Shown here: piece by piece, positions 25,744 through 34,400 of the stretch
Numbering within the stretch: the stretch's first letter is position 1
Layout: each line of letters begins with the position of its first letter
Assembly: GCA_019057635.1 (NCBI GenBank)
Contig: DXJL01000133.1
Location: forward strand, 1 to 64,000
DNA from: Candidatus Heimdallarchaeota archaeon
GTDB taxonomy: Archaea > Asgardarchaeota > Heimdallarchaeia > Hodarchaeales > Hodarchaeaceae
Length of the DNA stretch: 64,000 bases
Direction: 5' to 3'
The notes under the pieces: generated by a model
What the model saw: the letters and a program-made list of their open reading frames with translations, nothing else
Databases searched by the model: none
What the model was told of the DNA's origin: nothing
Program-made: the position numbers and the translations under genes

Positions 25744-26055
25744 ATGAAACAACTCATCAATCAAATTCGATCGACTGTTACTTTCTGTGGTTTTGAACTC
25801 GAAGCTATTACATCACATCAGAAATACATATCAATAGAATTACGCTCAAAGAAGAGATTTCGCAAAAAGAACTACACCCTAGGTGTTAGTAAGACCCTTA
25901 CTGGTCTCTTAGCAGCCGAAAGAGAGCTATCTCGTGATTCAAAAAATCAGATATTACTTTTGGATCCGATTAACAATCTATTGGAACCAACTTTGTCAAA
26001 TAAAATAAAACTATTTCATGATTTTGATCAACTCCAAGTGTTTTTAAACCAATAA
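25744..26055 (+). CDS. Small hypothetical protein (103 aa)
   Basis: This soluble protein is basic in its middle (ELRSKKRFRKKNYTLG) and acidic towards the end, with alternating strands and helices. The start has GAGGT eleven bases upstream. There are no cysteine pairs and no membrane segment, and no family is recognised. It precedes the KaiC-like ATPase by 61 bases on the same strand, so it may be part of that set with the beta-CASP gene. Confidence 0.68.
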   Translation: MKQLINQIRSTVTFCGFELEAITSHQKYISIELRSKKRFRKKNYTLGVSKTLTGLLAAERELSRDSKNQILLLDPINNLLEPTLSNKIKLFHDFDQLQVFLNQ

Positions 26056-26116
26056 CTCTTGTATTAATTTAGTAAACCAGCTGGTCGAATTATAACGAGA
26101 ATTTGAGAGTTATAAT

Positions 26117-27529
26117 ATGGGCACAATTAGAAATATACTACCAGATGAATTTTCTAATTTTACAATTACAGATAAGAGTTATTCATTGCTGATTAAAGGA
26201 CTACCTGGAACTGGAAAATCAAGTTTGGCACTCGAATTAATAGCTAGATCCCCTAATGCCTTTTTCATAAGTACTCGTATTGACCCAGAAGCGATTATTG
26301 AGGATGCTAGCTGGTTAGATGAAATTGTTCCTGAAAATCGTAAATATCCTTTTTTTATTGATGCTACACGGTCAGGCAAGGTTTCCAAAAATAAATCAAT
26401 TCAGAAAATGAATTTTGAGACGATCCCAGAATTTGTTCAACAGTTTTTTACATTGGGATCTGATCTTCCCCATCGGATTTTTGTTATTGATAGTTGGAAT
26501 GCAGTTATTGGGAATTTATCTGAAACTCAAATACACCATTGGGAGTCAGCAATAGTTCAAAGAGTTCAGGGAAAAAATGACAAAATAATATTCGTTGTAG
26601 AAGGTATTAAAGACTCCGCACTTGATTGGATGGTCGATGGACATGCAATTTTAAGTAAAAGAAGTATTGTTTCTTCTCACGGTATTTCACGACGAATTCG
26701 TGAGTTGTCTTTTCCTAAAATGAGAGGGATTGAGATTTATAACGAAACTTATCTCATGACATTAGCTAAAGGACGAATGAAGACATTTCCACCCTTTAAA
26801 TATCGATTTCCAGCTATTTTATTAAAATCTAGGACAATTCCCGACTCAGATGAACAGCATATCTCGTCTGGATCGGTCGATTTTGACAACCTCCTAGGTG
26901 GCGGATTTCAGAAAGGATCCTATAATTTATTCGAAGTATCAACAATAGTCGGTGATGGATTAGATATTATTCTATTTCCCCTCATTACAAACCATCTGAA
27001 TAATAAGCGAGCGGTAATTAGCATACTGCGTGAGGGAATCACGTTTGATACTAAGAAACCATATTTTGATGTCTTTACAGGAAATAAGAATTGGGTCAAA
27101 CAATCAATGAATTTTGAAAGATTTGTTCCTGGAGAAGATTCTCATAGAATCACTTTACCAGAGACCATCGAAGGATTACTAAATCGGATCGAAAATATCA
27201 AGGACGATTTTCGTAAGGATAACGGACAGACGATACTTATCAATATTGGACTGGATGTTCTTGAAAATATGTACGGAATCCCAGCGTTAAATGAATTTAT
27301 GGCAATTCTCGTTTCCAAAGCAAGGTTAGAGGGTGATGTTGTTGTGGGTTGGTTGAAGGAAAATCAAGAGTATCGTGGTGGAACAACAGCGGCCACTTCG
27401 CAGTGGAAAATTGATTTAATTAATCGTGCATTAGTTTTAGAAGGCATAATTCCTGCAACTGAATATTTTGCAATTGAATCAGTCCTAGTAAAAGGCTATA
27501 TTGATTATTCAATTACTCCTGTGCTTTAA
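26117..27529 (+). CDS. KaiC/GvpD-like ATPase with a degenerate second domain
   Basis: Two RecA-type halves are visible. The first has Walker A GLPGTGKSS at 28-36, RIFVIDSWNAV as the Walker B strand and the KaiC-like GRM..PP loop. The second starts at about residue 255 with SGSVDFDNLLGGGFQKGS, the KaiC domain entry, but the P-loop position reads EVSTIVGDGLD and lacks the GK(S/T), so it should not hydrolyse ATP. The first domain resembles archaeal GvpD and other regulatory RecA-superfamily proteins. The gene is followed by the beta-CASP gene after 34 bases. The pairing with a nuclease-like protein suggests a shared task in RNA or signalling, which is only inferred. Confidence 0.82.
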   Translation: MGTIRNILPDEFSNFTITDKSYSLLIKGLPGTGKSSLALELIARSPNAFFISTRIDPEAIIEDASWLDEIVPENRKYPFFIDATRSGKVSKNKSIQKMNFETIPEFVQQFFTLGSDLPHRIFVIDSWNAVIGNLSETQIHHWESAIVQRVQGKNDKIIFVVEGIKDSALDWMVDGHAILSKRSIVSSHGISRRIRELSFPKMRGIEIYNETYLMTLAKGRMKTFPPFKYRFPAILLKSRTIPDSDEQHISSGSVDFDNLLGGGFQKGSYNLFEVSTIVGDGLDIILFPLITNHLNNKRAVISILREGITFDTKKPYFDVFTGNKNWVKQSMNFERFVPGEDSHRITLPETIEGLLNRIENIKDDFRKDNGQTILINIGLDVLENMYGIPALNEFMAILVSKARLEGDVVVGWLKENQEYRGGTTAATSQWKIDLINRALVLEGIIPATEYFAIESVLVKGYIDYSITPVL

Positions 27530-27563
27530 GAACAAACTATTAATTTAAATTAAGGTGAGGAAC

Positions 27564-29741
27564 TTGAACACTCCATCCCCACATATTAAAGAACTATCTG
27601 TAACCCTAAAAGGATGTATTGACTTATCAATCGAAAAAAAAACACAGGAAGCAATTCATGATCTTTCTGTTCATGAGAAATATCAGCTTTACTGGTTAGT
27701 ATCAAAGACAAAATTAGTCGATCATGAGTTATTTGAGGTAGAAAATACCCTTTGGAATTCTATTAAAGGTATTTTTAATGGTGAATATTTACAAACTGAT
27801 CAGTTATTGGACCAACAGGATCATGTATTAACCTTAGTTGAAACTGGGATATTTCTTGACTATTTGGACATTGAAGACTTCAGAAGCGTTGTTAGATTCC
27901 TTTATACTCATAGTCTGGAACCAGAAATTACTATAACGAAGATTAATGGAAAAATAGTTAATTTACTCGCTTTTTTTGCATCCTCTGATGAAAATCCAAT
28001 TGAAAAAACAAATTCCATGATTCGATTCATTGGAATTCCTCCTGCGGGGTTCGATGAACTCAATCAAAAATTGTTAGCTACATTCCCGAAGCAGAAAAAG
28101 GCGCTGGAAGCCATTAATGAACTCCCAATCAGTATATGTCAAAAATATCCCGAGTATATTCCAGAAATAGTCGAAAAGCTAGAATATGATTTAAATATTC
28201 CTATTCTAAAGCAATGGATTGATCACAGCGCTTTAAATAATATAACTAAACAGAAAACAGCTCAGTTCACCAATAAATGGAATCCCCCAGATTATGAATC
28301 CAATGAAGAATTTTTTAAAAATCTATTAGTCCAACGGAAAGAAAATCAGATAGTATCGATACCCCTTAGCCATGAAGCGTTTGTTAAGCCATTTATCAAA
28401 AAACTAAAGGCTAGTACGGTTCGTACCTCAGAATTACCTAGCACGGTTCCCACAGAACTTCTCCCTGGATATCTTGAAAAACTAGCTTATCCCATACTAA
28501 GCAAAGAAAGTATTATGGAGATTTTCTTTTTAGGGGGAGCACAAATTGGAACGATGGGAATTTTAATTTCGACATCTCAGTCAAAAATTTTGATAGATTA
28601 TGGATTATCAGTAGCAAATTATCAAATTCCATTTTGGCATGAAGCTTTACCTAATATTGATGCAATATTCCTAACACATGCACATTTAGATCATTCGGGA
28701 GCTGTTCCTTTCCTGTTTAGTCAAGGTTATCCAGGGTACGTCTTTGGAAGTTCAATGACTAAGCAATTGTCCAGTATTTTGTTATCAGATAGCCAAAAGC
28801 TTATGCAACAGAATTTCTCAAAACCTGTTAATAGTTCTGATTATCGGTTCAAGATTTTATCACAGGAATCTAATGTTTATCAAATGTTAGATCGGTTCAT
28901 TCCAATTAAATCAGGTGAAGAATATCAAATTACACCAGATATTGCGATTAAACCATTTAATGCACATCACATTCAAGGTTCATATTCGTACCAAGTTGAA
29001 AGTGGGAATAAGAAGGTTTTATTTACTGGTGATGTGAATTTTGATCCTTGTGCTTTGTTTCGTGGAAAAATTCCTAAAATACCTCAAGATTCTGATCTTT
29101 CAATTGTTGATAGTACTTATTACGGACAACCTGCGTTTGATCCCAGTGCACGAGATACCATTCTATTTCAAACAATAAGTGAATCAAAGAGAGTAATTAT
29201 TCCTGCTTTTAGCGTAGGAAGAGCTCAAGAAATATTACTGAAACTTGAAAATGAAGGAATTACTAAAAATCATAAAGTCACTTTACTAGGAATGGCTTCA
29301 AAGGTTGCGCGTTTATCTGGTCTCGTTACAAAAGCACATTTCAGCGATCGACTTGTCCAACCCTTCGATAATGAGATAATTATTGCTGGAGGAGGTATGT
29401 TAAATGGTGGTCATGCTCGTAAGCTCGTTGAAGAAACAAAGGCTGATCCTGAAACTTCAATTATTCTCTGTGGTTATCTTGCAAAGAACACCTTAGCATA
29501 TCGCTTACTTCACGGATTAGAGCCAAGTTACAAACAAAAAATAGTTTATACACGATTTAGTGCTCACTCGAGTAGTAATACATTGAAAAAATTTCTTTCT
29601 TCAGTGAAAGGAATGAAAGCCCTTGTTCATCTGGGTGAACTAACAAAAGATCCCTTTACACTTGCCAAGGAGAATAAACGTGAGCAACTTGGGGTGGGAC
29701 CAATGCAAATTCCCCATCTTGGATCAAAAATTATAATTTAA
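27564..29741 (+). CDS. Beta-CASP metallo-beta-lactamase protein with novel N-terminal domain
   Basis: The C-terminal 400 residues form a beta-CASP nuclease core: FFLGGAQIGTMG, HAHLDHSG at 372-379 (zinc motif 2), HHIQGSYSY, FTGDVN (motif 4), VDSTYYG, IPAFSVGRAQE, the cap-domain motif ILCGYLAKNT and FSAHSS (motif C). These residues are what an active CPSF73/RNase-J-type enzyme needs. The first 320 residues are mainly helical, with no KH domains as in the archaeal FttA/aCPSF1 termination factor, and I do not recognise them. The start is TTG at 27564, because AAGGTGAGG lies six bases before it; a GTG at 27555 would bury that site. A role in RNA cleavage is inferred; DNA or another phosphodiester substrate is possible. 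Confidence 0.88.
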   Translation: MNTPSPHIKELSVTLKGCIDLSIEKKTQEAIHDLSVHEKYQLYWLVSKTKLVDHELFEVENTLWNSIKGIFNGEYLQTDQLLDQQDHVLTLVETGIFLDYLDIEDFRSVVRFLYTHSLEPEITITKINGKIVNLLAFFASSDENPIEKTNSMIRFIGIPPAGFDELNQKLLATFPKQKKALEAINELPISICQKYPEYIPEIVEKLEYDLNIPILKQWIDHSALNNITKQKTAQFTNKWNPPDYESNEEFFKNLLVQRKENQIVSIPLSHEAFVKPFIKKLKASTVRTSELPSTVPTELLPGYLEKLAYPILSKESIMEIFFLGGAQIGTMGILISTSQSKILIDYGLSVANYQIPFWHEALPNIDAIFLTHAHLDHSGAVPFLFSQGYPGYVFGSSMTKQLSSILLSDSQKLMQQNFSKPVNSSDYRFKILSQESNVYQMLDRFIPIKSGEEYQITPDIAIKPFNAHHIQGSYSYQVESGNKKVLFTGDVNFDPCALFRGKIPKIPQDSDLSIVDSTYYGQPAFDPSARDTILFQTISESKRVIIPAFSVGRAQEILLKLENEGITKNHKVTLLGMASKVARLSGLVTKAHFSDRLVQPFDNEIIIAGGGMLNGGHARKLVEETKADPETSIILCGYLAKNTLAYRLLHGLEPSYKQKIVYTRFSAHSSSNTLKKFLSSVKGMKALVHLGELTKDPFTLAKENKREQLGVGPMQIPHLGSKIII

Positions 29742-29751
29742 AGATAATTAT

Positions 29752-30576
29752 CTAATATTGATTTGGTTGACGAAGGTCCAATGTTGGGATAAATGACTTA
29801 GCTTCAGAAAGACAGGTCGGATCAAGGGTAGTGAATAATATTTCTTCTTGATCTGAACCTCTTAACAAAGTGTTGCCAAAGGGATCTATTACCATTGAAT
29901 TCCCAAAAAATGAAGCTTCCTCATTTCCCCCGACACGATTGACTCCTGCTACGAAAATTTGATTTTCAATGGCCCTTGCTTTCAGCAATACTCTCCAAAC
30001 ATCATCCCTGGGTCTGGGAAACTCAGCCAAATAAATGAGACAGTCAGCACCTTCTAGTACTAAACGACGGCTAATTTCTGGATAACGAATATCAAAACAA
30101 ATTAGAACGCCAATGTTCATCCCATCGATATTAACAACTGTTTGTGCATTTGAAAGGCCAATCCTTTCACCGCTCATAAAGAAATTAGCCTCCTCCATCG
30201 GCTTCAGAGGAAATAGGTGAACCTTTCTATATTTTTTGAGTAATTTCCCAGAAGAATTAATAATTATAGCACAGTTATAGTAGAAACCTTCAAATTCCTC
30301 AATGATACTTGATATTAAATAAACTGAATGTTTCTCTGCTAATTTTTGAAATATTTGAGTTGATCTTCCTTCAGGGATTATTTCAGCAAGTTGTTTATAA
30401 TTTTTTAAATCAAAACCAGTGGTACAGAGTTCTGGAAGGCAAATGATATGAGAATTATCCCGTGAAACAGAGGTGATACTTTTTGCGATAAGAGAGTCAA
30501 TTTTAGCTAAATTAACATCTTTTTGGCCAATTTTTATATCCATCTGCAATAAAGAAATACTAATTCTCTTTTTCAT
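29752..30576 (-). CDS. Carbon-nitrogen hydrolase (nitrilase superfamily)
   Basis: This is an amidase-type hydrolase that cleaves non-peptide C-N bonds. The Glu-Lys-Cys triad is E49 in CLPELCTTGF, K118 in KYRKVHL and C160 in GVLICFDIRYPE. The 274 residues are a single nitrilase domain with no fusion. The pattern RYPE and RARAIENQIFVAG is like omega-amidases and N-carbamoyl amidases; the exact substrate is not readable. It overlaps the upstream CPBP protease gene by four bases (ATGA), so the two are translationally coupled. It converges on the beta-CASP gene. Confidence 0.92.
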   Translation of the reverse strand: MKKRISISLLQMDIKIGQKDVNLAKIDSLIAKSITSVSRDNSHIICLPELCTTGFDLKNYKQLAEIIPEGRSTQIFQKLAEKHSVYLISSIIEEFEGFYYNCAIIINSSGKLLKKYRKVHLFPLKPMEEANFFMSGERIGLSNAQTVVNIDGMNIGVLICFDIRYPEISRRLVLEGADCLIYLAEFPRPRDDVWRVLLKARAIENQIFVAGVNRVGGNEEASFFGNSMVIDPFGNTLLRGSDQEEILFTTLDPTCLSEAKSFIPTLDLRQPNQY

Positions 30577-31421
30577 AGAGATACTTCTTCTGAGCTTTGA
30601 TTTGGTTTCTTTTGGTAATTTTCAGCATAATAACGAACTATTAGAAAAATTACAAGTGCACCAATAGACGAAGCACAAATTTCTATTATAACTTGAAGCC
30701 ATGTATCATAGATAAATTCAGCTTGAAAGATGAATAGAAAGAAGTCCCAAAACCCGTGGATGGCGATAGGAAAGATTAAATTATAGCCTGTAATTTTGAA
30801 TGTATAGGAAAACGTTAATCCAATGGCAAAAGCACTAAAAAGGATCGTAACCATATACAATACGCTACCAGTAGTGCCTGCAAGCCAAAAATGCAACAAT
30901 CCGAATAAAAATGCCGATATCAAGGCTGAATTCTGAAAAGAGTATCGTGTTTCCAAAATCCTCTGTAAATATCCTCGAAAGAGTAATTCTTCACCGACTC
31001 CGATAGCAAAAATAGTCACTAATAGTGTTAGAAGTATCCCGAGTAGATCAAGAAGCTCATTCAAATTAATAATTCCAAAAACAAGTTCAAGCATGACAGT
31101 AGGTACTAATCCTGCAAGAGCAATGGGAATACTTAGAAGGATCCATTCATTCCCCCTAGATTTGTCCCATTGAAAACCAGTGCTTGTCATTTTAAGTCGA
31201 TCCATTTTTAGAAAAACATACACAAGCCCGACGCCAACGATCCCATTCATAGCTCGTTGAATATTCAATGTTAAAGTAAGGGGATAGTTCTCTCCATTAT
31301 TAAAGACCGTAGTCACTAAGGGGAGCACGAAGCTTTGAAAACTGAATACTAAAATGACAGTAATTGTAAAGAAAAGAATGACACGAAGCCATAGGTCAGA
31401 AATCGAGTATTTCTTCATCAT
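30573..31421 (-). CDS. CPBP-family intramembrane metalloprotease
   Basis: This is a multi-pass membrane protein (about eight helices) of the CPBP/Abi family. The family motifs are present: EE at 144-145 with R149 (EELLFRG), the FxxxH motif with H177 (FGLLHFW) and the last histidine H222 (HGFWDF). Relatives include the CAAX prenyl protease Rce1 and bacteriocin self-immunity proteins. In archaea the substrate is usually unknown. A good AGAGGT site lies five bases before the ATG at 31421. It is coupled to the nitrilase gene by an ATGA overlap. There is no bacteriocin-like gene next to it. Confidence 0.9.
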   Translation of the reverse strand: MMKKYSISDLWLRVILFFTITVILVFSFQSFVLPLVTTVFNNGENYPLTLTLNIQRAMNGIVGVGLVYVFLKMDRLKMTSTGFQWDKSRGNEWILLSIPIALAGLVPTVMLELVFGIINLNELLDLLGILLTLLVTIFAIGVGEELLFRGYLQRILETRYSFQNSALISAFLFGLLHFWLAGTTGSVLYMVTILFSAFAIGLTFSYTFKITGYNLIFPIAIHGFWDFFLFIFQAEFIYDTWLQVIIEICASSIGALVIFLIVRYYAENYQKKPNQSSEEVSL

Positions 31422-31537
31422 TGATACCTCTGAACGACAAAAATATTTCTCGTTGTCTTCTATATGGGGTATAATGAGTTATATTTTAAAGAGCTTGGGA
31501 ATTAATAATTGATAGTGAACAATAGTAGTGGATAATT

Positions 31538-33100
31538 GTGGTCGCCCCTTTTATTGGTTTTGCAGGATTAACGGTTGCAGCGTTAATTAAAGCGGTTGTA
31601 GCAGAGTATACAGCTAATATTTCTCGCAAAAAAATAGCTCAGTCGTATTTGGTGGAGAGAGTAGATTCAAAATTAGAAACAAAGTTTGGAAAAGACTTTT
31701 TGAAAAATAAATTGACTCCTGATAGAATTAAAAATGTACGTGAGGTAATTCATGAAGAATTAGGTGCATACTCTTCACATCGTGACCTTGATCAGCTTAT
31801 TACTAATTCTCTTTCACAATTAACAAACGAGCATCAACAAATATTAGATAAACTTGAACGCGTTGAATCTTTGCTTGAAAAAATATCCATTCCTTTATCT
31901 TACAGCATTGCGAAAGAAACAAATGAAGAAGTTCCTCAAGAATTGTTACAAGGATTACTAGAAGGAAGTATGCAAGGAAAACAGCAATCAGAGAAAGTAC
32001 TTAATGAATTGGTTAAGGAATTTAGAGTTCCCGAAGAGACACTCTCCTACATTAGCAATTACTCGTTTGTGAAACAAATTACTTCTGAGGGAGAGAAAGA
32101 GATGAAACGAATTGTAGAGAAGTTTTCGACCTCTCCACAAGAAATAAACAATCTTAGTACATTGATGGATATTTCTTCTTTAATTATTGGCCCGAAAGAA
32201 CATCTGAATGATGTTGTGTCTGAATTCGTTTTTAGATTAATTGAACAGGGCCTAGATACATCATTAGTCGAAGATTCCATTGTTGGATTTACATTTCTAA
32301 TACATCGTCTTGGAAAACTCGAACATCTCACTGAGAGTGATCGTTTACTATTGTCTTCTTTTTTGAAAAAGCGATTAACAGATATCGACAATCCTACTCG
32401 AATCCTAGAATCTTATTTCTTGTTAACCGAATTGGGGTATTCACCTGAAATTGAGCCTCAATTTGTACTCGAAATAATGGATAGGCATTATAAACAAGGA
32501 CTAAGCTCAACACGTGAGATGTCAAATCAATTGAAGCTCAGTGGTAGATTAGCACGCTTTTTAAGACGCTTGGGAACCAAGACATACAAACCTCAGGCTT
32601 CCATGCGTACATTACGGTTATTAATCAAAAGATTGGATAAAAGGAAATTTGTACGTAATACTCAGCTACTAACTTACCAATTAGAACGTCTTATTACTGA
32701 AATAAATTTGTTAGTTGCATATTTCGAGAAGAAAGATCCAGTTGAAGAGGACTTGAATGAACTCGTAGAAATCCTACAACTTCTTTTAGAAATATTGAAT
32801 CGTCCAAATATTCTGAATCTTGATTTGAAAACCAAAAAACAGATCGTTGAATGTATGGATTCAGCTTACTACTTGTATGATCTGTTAGCTGTTCGTAATT
32901 CATGGAATTTACTGAAGAATTATCAATTAGATATTAAATCTTTATATACTCCCACTTTAGGAAGTTATAAAAGAATATCAGCAAACCAAGTCGCTCTCAC
33001 GAATTCTCTAGCAAATTATTCCAAACGAAGATTGGAATTAACTGAACGAGAGTTACCGAGTCCTCCAACTAAACGACAGAAGAAGAAAATACCTGAATAG
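31538..33100 (+). CDS. Hypothetical helical protein (520 aa)
   Basis: The N terminus has a weak hydrophobic stretch (residues 2-25, rich in Ala and Val) that may associate with membrane. The rest is almost all helical and charged, with a short coiled coil near residues 95-120 and HEAT- or ARM-like repeats from about residue 185 onward (EFVFRLIEQGLDTSLVED, LGKLEHLTESDRLLLSSF). The C terminus is basic and ends in a Lys/Pro-rich tail. I do not recognise a family. The start is GTG at 31538, four codons after an in-frame TAG. It stands alone, divergent from the CPBP gene. Confidence 0.72.
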   Translation: MVAPFIGFAGLTVAALIKAVVAEYTANISRKKIAQSYLVERVDSKLETKFGKDFLKNKLTPDRIKNVREVIHEELGAYSSHRDLDQLITNSLSQLTNEHQQILDKLERVESLLEKISIPLSYSIAKETNEEVPQELLQGLLEGSMQGKQQSEKVLNELVKEFRVPEETLSYISNYSFVKQITSEGEKEMKRIVEKFSTSPQEINNLSTLMDISSLIIGPKEHLNDVVSEFVFRLIEQGLDTSLVEDSIVGFTFLIHRLGKLEHLTESDRLLLSSFLKKRLTDIDNPTRILESYFLLTELGYSPEIEPQFVLEIMDRHYKQGLSSTREMSNQLKLSGRLARFLRRLGTKTYKPQASMRTLRLLIKRLDKRKFVRNTQLLTYQLERLITEINLLVAYFEKKDPVEEDLNELVEILQLLLEILNRPNILNLDLKTKKQIVECMDSAYYLYDLLAVRNSWNLLKNYQLDIKSLYTPTLGSYKRISANQVALTNSLANYSKRRLELTERELPSPPTKRQKKKIPE

Positions 33101-33331
33101 TTTGAAAAATTGGTGTGAATTGCTCCTTACAACACAGATAGAATACGAAATTACCAAAGTTTATAAAAAATTAATAGACAATGGTTTAAATCGAAAAGAA
33201 AATAAAACATATATTAGCCAGTTCAATTAGAAATAAAATCGTAAATAACACATGAACTTACCCAGATATCCTGTTGAATAGTAGAAATGCCCTTGATAAA
33301 GGTAAGAGTTAATTAGGCAAGTGATTTCCCA

Positions 33332-34354
33332 ATGTTATTTGAAGGCGTGCTTTTGTCCGTCATGGCTGATACAGGTCCAGTCACAGAGATAAATCTCTCG
33401 AAATTGGACGATACCAGCTCAATGAAACTTAGCATCAGTCTTATGACAGCACTTGGTTTGGGGGAAAGTCAAGATCAGCTAAATCAGTTGCATGGCCCTT
33501 TTCCTGTTCCCAGTCGGAAGGAGCTAGCAATTGCCTATCCTTTTACAGTACAATCTTCAAATTCCACGGATCCAAGAATACAGGAATACGGTCGCTATTG
33601 CACCTTATTTTTACTTTTTCTTCTTGATACAAAAAGCAGGGTGCTAGCGAATTATAATCTAATTGAAAGAATTCTGATTCGAGATATAACCGCTATTAGC
33701 TCCCAGGAAAATTTAACCCTAGATTTAATCAAAACAGTTTACAAAAACATAGAGAGTGCTATATCCTCCGCTGAGGGAAAAAGTACTCCCGCAGCCATTA
33801 AACAATCAACAACAGATTTAGAACGCATTCAAATTGATCATGAGCGTCATCAAATACTTTCAAGTATTATTCGAGACGTGACACAGATCCAAGCTTCATT
33901 AACAGCATTACTGGATGAGTCTATGGTATTTACGGATACTCCTATCTTGGAAGGCGCGTTTTACATGCGACCAACCGTCAAACCAGAGGATTTTGTTAAA
34001 ATTCTTCCTCAAATTTCTCGTTACGAAAAAATTCTAGCCCGTTTAGATGGGGAAGACAAAGAGATCGTGAAGGAAATAGTCGAAGTATCAGTTCTTGTAC
34101 GAATCGGAAATTTATTCTATTGGAAAGCAATTAAATCTCAACAAGCTCTGGAGTACGAAAAAGCAGTTGAATTTTATGTACGAGCCAACCAATTGAAGGA
34201 TGACTCAGTGTTGTATCTAACTATCGGTTCGATATATCGCAAATTAGGCAGAGATCAAGAAGCAAAGAACTGGGTTGAAGGTGGTTTTTCACGGATGAGG
34301 GAACGAAAAGAATCTATTCGAATTTCACGAAATATGCTCTTTGGCGATATTTAG
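33332..34354 (+). CDS. Longin-like domain protein with C-terminal TPR
   Basis: The first 120 residues follow a longin/roadblock-type pattern: MLFEGVLLSVMADTGPVTEI as the first strand pair, a helix (MKLSISLMTALGL), then the strand ELAIAYPFTVQ and the pair TLFLLFLLDTKSRVLANY. A long helical linker (residues 150-240) follows, then TPR-like helices: ALEYEKAVEFYVRANQL and DSVLYLTIGSIYRKLGR. Longin domains are a hallmark of vesicle-traffic and GTPase-regulator proteins in eukaryotes and are enriched in Asgard archaea. The gene is alone on its strand, with an ATG at 33332 and another in frame at 33362. The domain call is by pattern; the TPR part is the firmer one. Confidence 0.68.
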   Translation: MLFEGVLLSVMADTGPVTEINLSKLDDTSSMKLSISLMTALGLGESQDQLNQLHGPFPVPSRKELAIAYPFTVQSSNSTDPRIQEYGRYCTLFLLFLLDTKSRVLANYNLIERILIRDITAISSQENLTLDLIKTVYKNIESAISSAEGKSTPAAIKQSTTDLERIQIDHERHQILSSIIRDVTQIQASLTALLDESMVFTDTPILEGAFYMRPTVKPEDFVKILPQISRYEKILARLDGEDKEIVKEIVEVSVLVRIGNLFYWKAIKSQQALEYEKAVEFYVRANQLKDDSVLYLTIGSIYRKLGRDQEAKNWVEGGFSRMRERKESIRISRNMLFGDI

Positions 34355-34365
34355 AAAAAGAAGAT

Positions 34366-34385
34366 TTCGTCCTATGGTGGACGAA
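34366..34385. terminator. Short hairpin between convergent genes
   Basis: TTCGTCC at 34366-34372 and GGACGAA at 34379-34385 form a perfect 7-bp stem with a six-base loop, in the 46-base gap between the longin-TPR gene and the convergent flotillin gene. A T-run at about 34397-34401 follows on the plus strand. It may end transcripts from either side; there is no direct proof. Confidence 0.35.
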
Positions 34386-34400
34386 TTCTCAATGACGTTT

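Noticed and set aside
29752-30576. Assignment of the 29.7 kb nitrilase as the NadE glutaminase
   Set aside because: It lacks any link to nadE; the copy at 44587 overlaps nadE and is the better candidate.
30573-31421. CPBP protease as bacteriocin immunity protein
   Set aside because: No bacteriocin, peptide or export genes are next to it; the coupled gene is a nitrilase.
33102-33230. 42-codon frame starting TTG after the 520-residue hypothetical gene
   Set aside because: No ribosome-binding site, A/T-driven composition and no sign of a domain; chance is the simpler reading.
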